Below, piece after piece: positions 58,471 through 64,000 of a stretch of 64,000 bases of DNA. The notes beneath the pieces were generated by a model that saw nothing but the letters and a program-made list of their open reading frames with translations, ran no database searches and was not told where the DNA came from. How positions within the stretch are numbered: position 1 is the first letter of the stretch; each line of letters starts with the position of its first letter. The position numbers were made by a program, and so were the translations under genes. Origin of the DNA: Protula sp. h YS-2021. Lineage: Eukaryota; Annelida; Polychaeta; Sabellida; Serpulidae. The stretch covers positions 11,109,543 through 11,173,542 of the forward strand of contig OX457032.1 of assembly GCA_949752745.1 (NCBI GenBank), in the 5' to 3' direction.

Positions 58471-58965
58471 TCGACTTACTGTGCCTGCTACTTGCTGTCT
58501 CTCTCTCTTCCTGTGAGAAAGTGTCACTGTTTGCCTCTTACTTTAATTGTTTCTCACGCTGTGAGCTCTTTCATCTCTTGATTTTTGCCACCTGTTTTAG
58601 TGTAATTGTTTCTCACGCTATGAACTTTTTCATTTCTTGATTTTTACCACCTGTCCTGTGGCAAACCGACTGCCCCATTTTGCATGTGATCAAATTGTTG
58701 TTTGTAACTTATGCTCACTTGGCGTGCTGAATTCACAGAATGTTGCTCGCCTAGGGGGTTGGAGAAGGTGGAGGTCCTCACTTTCTAGGGTTACCATGAC
58801 TATCATGGCTACTTTACCATGACTACGTCACATTACCATGGCTACGCTCCGTTACCATGACTACGTTACTTCGTTACCATGACTACACCTATGACGTCAC
58901 TTCCGGTCTAGTCAGAATGACGTCACTTCCTGGCGTAGAACCCTTGTTTTCCCCCTACTATTAGA

Positions 58966-60199
58966 CTGTATGGTTGATTGGTAACTGTATTGTTGATTAG
59001 TAAAGACACAGACAAAGAGGCTGTTGTAGTTAATCATTATGGCGTAGTTGTAATTAATCATTATGGCGCCAGAGACCAAAGGCTTTTCTTCAACGGCAAT
59101 TTATTTACAAGTGCTTTGGTTTTCTGTTATGCCTTTGGATCCTATGTGCATGAATGCCAAATGCAAGTAAGAACAGTAGTCATCTTTTCGCTCCGTATGG
59201 TCTGTTTCAGTACTTACGGCTCCTTACAGCAAAGTCTGCATCCAGAAAAAAACCTGTACAAAGTGGACAACATAGGAGTAATTATTAGTCCTTGATAATT
59301 TGCCATGGTTACTGTACAATAGGACGCCCCATATTTCAGACATCCCCCTATTACAGACACCGGACACAGTTCGTCAGACCCTCTCTTGTGCTGCTGCATT
59401 CTGTCAGACACTCTTGTGTAGCCGTCTTTTGTCAGACCCTCTTTTGTTGCTTCATATTTTAATTAATTCACTACCCAATGGGTAATGTGCGTTGGGATAC
59501 ATTTATGGACTTTAAGTAACAATAAATTCGACACTTTGTTCTTCGGTCAAGTTAGGTTGAGTTTGCACGACCACGGAGACATTTATCGGTCCCAGGAAGT
59601 GCGCCTCTTTCTCCCCTGTCTTTCAGATCGAGGAACTTAACAGTTCCACCTCATGGATCTTTTTAGGCTGCTGTGCCTGCTTAGACTCCAAGCTTTACCA
59701 GCCAGCTGTGTCATCGCGGAAATGGCCAGTTTTGCTTAAGCTTTACTCCATGGGACGCTCCTCAGTCTTCGCAGAGGAGGTTCTGCAAGTCTGACAGCGT
59801 TTTCCAACGAAAAGAGACGTTTCTGTGACGTCTGAGGATCTTTTTTCCTTGCCAGGACCGTTTTCCCGTTGTGGTAATACGGTCACAGGCACCAAAGGAC
59901 CATTCTGAATCAAACGGGGCCATTTGCCCGTTATGGTCCGATGGTCCGAGGGTACTATCCAAGGAAAGACGGACCCATGCCGGTAACGGGAAGGCCCATT
60001 ACGGTCCTGGAACGCTATTTCGTTCCAGGAAGCATCTCTTTTTGTCGTGAATCACCCCATTGAGTCATTGCAGTGATTGGGCAATTGTACACACAGTCGT
60101 GAGGGGTAAAGCTTGCAGTTGAAGTAGAGCGCCGAGAAAATGTAGTATTTTATGCACTTTTTCTACATGTTCTTACTGTCTTTTCTCCTCTGCTTGCAT
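58966..60199. other. Sequence between element B and DIRS-like coding region
   Basis: No host gene is recognised. At 59000-59065 the phrase TTAATCATTATGGCG occurs twice, and at 59395-59450 GTCAGACnCTCTTxTG words repeat. From about 59700 the base composition and short inverted phrases (ACGGTCC, CCGTTACGG-type words around 59860-59990) look like the non-coding 5' part of the DIRS-like element, but I cannot mark its start. Confidence 0.4.
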
Positions 60200-60205
60200 T
60201 TCAGA

Positions 60206-62270
60206 TATGACAGGCCAGTCTGCAGTCTCCACCGTTGCTACCTCAGTGTATTCATCCTCCAACCTCGTGTAACCCTCAGTCCATCTGTGATCGCTGCAGA
60301 CGGGACAACGGAATACCTCTGTTCGAGCAGGACAGCCCGTGCTTGGAGTGTCTATATCTCACCCCAGATGATTGGAAGGCCCTGTTACGGAATAGGGCCA
60401 AGAACGAACGCAGGAGGGATAAGCGCAAATTTCTCTCTTCAGCCTCGTTTGTTACTCGTGAATTCATTCAGGATTCCATGAAAAAGGCTAGCTCCGTTAT
60501 TCTGAGCCAGGACTCCACTCCCTTGCACGTAGACACTGGAGCAGAAGCGGATGCCACGTCATCATCCAAAAGACATGAAAAAATCCAAGAATAAGGGCTT
60601 TTTCTGAGACTGTAGCAGAAGTGGATATCCCGGAAGGGAAAGCACGGGATCTTCTCCGAGAGGCATGGCCATCATCTCCCAGGGTGAAACCCGTTGGCAG
60701 TCCGTGGGGTGCATTCAAGTCTCCTTCCGTGGAACAAGTAACTGTTACACACAAGGACACGGGGACAGTTCTTTCAGCTGTGTCAGGCCAGCTAGAGGAT
60801 TTATCCCCCTCCCCAGATACAGCGTCTCCCTAGTGACCTTTCAGCTTTTTTATCCATGCAGTCGCAACTGCAAAAGCAACTTTTGGATTTCAATATCAAG
60901 TACAGAAGCAGGAAACTCTGCTTAGTCAGAAACAGAAGCCTTCTGAGGATAAACCAGTAGCAGCGATGTCGGGCTCGCCCCCACCACATCCCAGTGGATT
61001 CCAACACGGAAATTTCCGTGACGGTCACCATCAATGAAGAGGATTCCGTGGGCGTGCCCCCCTCGGGCCAAGTCTCTGCTTTACTAGAGGAGGACGAGGA
61101 AATTGGGCCGATAGGACTTCCCCTCTCGCCACAGTTCCAAGCAATAGAGAGAGGGAAATTTATACCTCATCTGGGGAACTCCAAACGTAACAACTACTAC
61201 AATTACAGCTCCAAGAAGCAGTATCTGACAAGCGGGAGTCGGAGGCTGAAAACGTGGAAGAAGAATCCGAGGGCATATCGATGCATTCCCGTTTCCATCT
61301 ACCATTACGGGCAATGGATCAGGTACGGTCCGAAGGCCGGGGGCAAAGACTTTGGAGAGACCCAGCGGCAGCGAGCAGACGCCCTATCCGAACTCCCTCT
61401 CCACCAGACCTTACCCCGTCGATCGAGGATGCAACTCCCTCGAGTTCCGCTTCCACGATCGCACCGGAAGACGTACCGTTCAGGGATGCCATTCAAGATA
61501 TAAAGAGGACCCGCCCATTCGTATGACATCTCAGGCCGCTCCACTACAACAGGACTCCTTCATTGCACTAGCTACCAGCGAGGGCGTTGCTCCTGCTGTC
61601 ACGGTTCGCGCGAAGGAATTCAAGAAGATGGACGCCGGCGAGGGTCGCACACTGTCACGGTTCCACTTATCTAAGCACTGCTTAGTACGACCAGGCCCAT
61701 ATCGGTCAGCGGATGAACAAATTCCCCTGGAGGCACTGGAACAACCCGTGAAGCGTACAGTCTGGATGCCTACAGTGCGTAGTGACTCAGACGTTCCATT
61801 AGTAGAGAAAGACGTCAAGACCATTGAGGCGTCTTCTCGTCACATCCTGAACATTATGTCGCTTCAAGGCACTGAAGTATCATTGGGAAGAACTACGCGT
61901 CAGCGATCCGGTGTTTTCTACCTGGCCTTAGCTACCGGAGACGTGGTCAAACTTTCCACCTTTTTGATGACGTCAATGGTCTACCCACGTCGAGACGTCT
62001 TTCTCCAGCACTGCTGGTCCAGTGTCAAAGGCCTACGGGATTTGCGCCATGCCCCTCCCCCATCCTGGGGGAACGAGATCTGTTTCCACACACCGAGGTC
62101 AAAAGGGTGAACCTGGAGAGTCGCTCACTTTCCCAGGATTATGCCCTCATGTCCAGGATGTCCCGATCATCGTTCAAGCGACCTCTGAAGGGCAAACGAT
62201 CACAACAGTCCTCGCCGACACAGGCCAAACCGAGTGCCCAACCACAACAGCCCACTGTTAAGTGACCGAA
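60206..62270 (+). pseudogene. DIRS-like Gag (ORF1) remnant
   Basis: A likely start ATG at 60206 (MTGQSAVSTVATS) runs to an early stop; the frame then shifts into a cysteine cluster C-x2-C ... C-x2-C (SICDRCRRDNG ... DSPCLECLYL) at about 60277-60345, followed by a basic region. Further pieces are at 60621-60833, 60994-61503 and 61352-62110 in changing frames. The last contains LPLVEKDVKTIEASSRHILN-like sequence (residue order as seen: VPLVEKDVKTIEASSRHILN), resembling the C-terminal helical part of DIRS Gag. At least four frameshifts. Confidence 0.65.
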
Positions 62271-62339
62271 ACCCAACTCCGGCAGCAAAACAGAGGGCCC
62301 GTCTCCACAGTCGTTCAGGTAGCAACCAATCAAAGTACC

Positions 62340-63960
62340 GTTACGAGATTCTCTCATCTCCTGTCGATGCTTTAACAAACTTAAAAGAATTGGAAGATTT
62401 ACTCTCCTTAAACGCCTCCTTGCCCGTAGGAGGGAGACTAGGAAAGTTTTGGCAGCAATGGGAACAAATGGGGGCGTCTCGAAGGATAGTGCGTTTGCTG
62501 AAGAGGGGTTACTCTCTACTTTTCAAACTGGCTCAGATGCCCTATTCCCCTAACCACCCATGCACCAAAACAACTAGTCAGCTCTTACTCCAAGGGGTCG
62601 GAAAAGAATCTAGTTCTTCCCGAAATGTTGTTCAGCTTGACAGAAAAACAGGCGATCGAGGAAATGCCAGAAAATCAAATGGACTTTTTCAGCAGGGTTT
62701 TTCTTGTCCCTCAATAGATCCAAGGCCGATGCTTATCTCCATATCCCTCTTCACCGCTCGGTAAGAAAATTCCTAGCCTTTCAAGTAGCGAAAAGACGTT
62801 CTTGGTTTCTGGCACTTCCTTTCGGTCTGGCTACGATCCCGTACGTTTTCGCCAAGGTCATGAAAGTATTGAAAACATGGGCTCGCCTAGAGAGCATGTT
62901 AGTCTTTCAGTATCTGGACGATTGGTTCCTGGCAAATCAAAACAGGCAAGTGACCGAGAACCAAACGATGACGTTAGTTCGAAAGGCACTAGAGGTAGGT
63001 CTAGAAGTAAACTTGGCCAAATCTGAACTAACTCCCAAGCAGGCAATTACTCGTGTAGCAGAATTTTGGAATCTGGCACTAGCAAGAGCGTTCCCTACGC
63101 CAGAACGCTTCCAGAGAATTGCGAAGGCAATAATGAATATCCCCTCCGGGTAAGAATACAGGCCATGCAATCCCTTTTAGGTCTGTTTGTGGCAACAGAA
63201 AAGACGGTCCCTCTGGGTCGTCTCCATTACAGGCCATTCCAAAGCCAAGTGAGATGGGCGTTGCATCAGGGTCGTTCAGCCACAGCAACGATGCAAGTTT
63301 CACAGGTAATCCTACAAGCCCTACAGTGGTGATGCAATGTGCAGGTCATGTCCAAGGGGATGCCGTTTCAACCCCCCATCCCAGAGATAGAGATTGAAAC
63401 AGGGAATCTATTGGCACGGTCAGGTATGGAAGGGCAAGTGGCCTCCCTCGATCCAGACTTACCACATAAATTGGCTGGAGCTCCGGGTATCCAACTCAGA
63501 AACAAAACAGTCCTATTTCAGTTAGACAATTCCACAGCCATATCTAATTTCAACAAACAGGGAGGTACCAAATCACGGTCCCTTTCTAAACTAGCATTTC
63601 AGATTCTCACCAGGGCCCGAGAGGAACGGGTAACTTTTTCAGCCCGTCACTTGGCCTGGAAACTAAACGTTCTAGCGGACTTAACTTAAAGACAGGGTTA
63701 AGTTATCAACACCGACTGATGCCTATCCCATCTGTCGTTTCAGTGGGTAATACACCGGTCACCATGAGGTTCCCCGACTCTGGATCTGTTTGCAAACGGT
63801 ATGACCGCCCAACTTCCCCGGTACGTATCCCCCTGCCCGGATCTAGCAGCCTGGGCAGTGGACTCCCTCAATTGTCAGTGGCCACGGGAAGAAGTTCTGT
63901 ATGCCTATCCCCCAGAGGCAATCTTAGGGCAAGCACTACAAAGGGTAATCGACTTGAAAC
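62340..63960 (+). pseudogene. DIRS-like Pol remnant: reverse transcriptase and RNase H
   Basis: The N-terminal Pol motif LPVGGRLGKFWQQWEQ is near 62420. FFSRVFLVP at about 62685 is followed almost at once by KADAYLHIPLH, so roughly 60 residues normally lying between (including most of the region before motif A) are deleted. LPFGLATIPYVFAKVMKV and the catalytic YLDDWF at about 62911-62930 are intact. A stop at 63151-63153 and a frame change lead to RNase H (QLDNSTAISNFNKQG at about 63519, then SARHLAWKLNVLADLT), stopping at 63687-63689. A further frame carries LDLFANGMTAQLPRYVSPCP and AWAVDSLNCQWP, the conserved segment that follows RNase H in DIRS Pol. Dead copy. Confidence 0.85.
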
Positions 63961-64000
63961 CACCGTATCTGTTACCCATGGGCACCGGAAGCTCCATGGT

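Larger units (their letters stand above)
52935..58959. mobile_element. 6.0-kb foldback element with 6-bp target duplication (element B)
   Basis: The ends are AGTAGGGGGAAACAAGGGTT at 52935 and its inverse AACCCTTGTTTTCCCCCTACT ending at 58959, flanked by ATTAGA on both sides (52929-52934, 58960-58965). The left arm (to about 55289) and right arm (from about 56093) match block by block in inverse order: CRE palindromes, GTAGTCATGGTAAC repeats, CACTTGGCGTGCTGAATTC, G-rich 85-90-bp repeats, GTCACA repeats, (AC)n, 120-bp AT-rich repeats, GTTCAACA repeats, then a C2H2 gene. The right arm is longer because the G-rich repeat has about 10 copies there against 3 on the left. The unpaired centre holds a PC4-like fragment and two polyadenylation signals. 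No transposase or integrase is seen. Confidence 0.85.
60200..64000 (+). mobile_element. Decayed DIRS-like tyrosine-recombinase retrotransposon, cut by window end
   Basis: Gag-like, reverse transcriptase and RNase H remnants follow each other on the plus strand in the order and style of DIRS elements. The RT YLDDW box and the RNase H phrase DNSTAISNFNKQGGTKSRSL are typical of that group and unlike gypsy or non-LTR RTs. Frames shift many times. The methyltransferase and tyrosine recombinase expected in DIRS would lie beyond 64000. Left terminus not defined. Confidence 0.85.

Overview
The window is animal nuclear DNA. It has spliced genes with GT-AG introns in matching phases, a voltage-gated proton channel, a TRIM-like RING/coiled-coil/beta-propeller gene, a small secreted PAN/apple protein, decayed RLE-type non-LTR, Tc1 and DIRS elements, and a very heavy load of minisatellite and satellite DNA. 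The mix fits a marine lophotrochozoan, most likely a mollusc; this is inference, because no single marker fixes the taxon. Layout: 1-2.6 kb decayed minus-strand RLE-type (R2/NeSL/Hero-like) non-LTR retrotransposon; 2.6-5.3 kb four unrelated minisatellites; 5.5-6.8 kb dead Tc1-like transposon with recognisable ends; 7.0-8.6 kb 27-bp minisatellite; 8.6-14.2 kb non-coding DNA with AT, GT and TTC microsatellites. 14.2-28.2 kb (+) is a divergent HVCN1-like proton-channel gene in at least seven exons. Its 8.6-kb intron 5 holds a 22-bp minisatellite broken by a 1.6-kb foldback element. 28.4-32.6 kb more minisatellites. 33.0-36.4 kb (-) is a three-exon secreted PAN/apple gene. 37.3-47.8 kb is a 10.5-kb satellite with a 16-bp unit and higher-order repeats. 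50.3-52.5 kb (-) is a three-exon TRIM-like gene. 52.9-59.0 kb is a 6.0-kb foldback element holding two broken inverted copies of a C2H2 zinc-finger gene and a PC4-like fragment. 60.2-64.0 kb (+) is a decayed DIRS-like retrotransposon running off the window. The host genes show no operon-like relation and appear functionally independent. The main candidate for an undescribed system is the pair of foldback elements (18797-20407 and 52935-58959). They share about 20 bp of terminal sequence beginning AGTAGGGGGAAAACAAGG, are each flanked by a perfect 6-bp target-site duplication (GTGGTC and ATTAGA), and have arms full of TGACGTCA palindromes. The larger one carries zinc-finger and PC4-like coding remnants. 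The proton channel is the second point of interest: the first S4 arginine is replaced by leucine, the S2 acidic residue by glutamine, the S1-S2 loop is about 165 residues, and the C-terminal tail is about 510 residues with Cys/His-bearing repeats.
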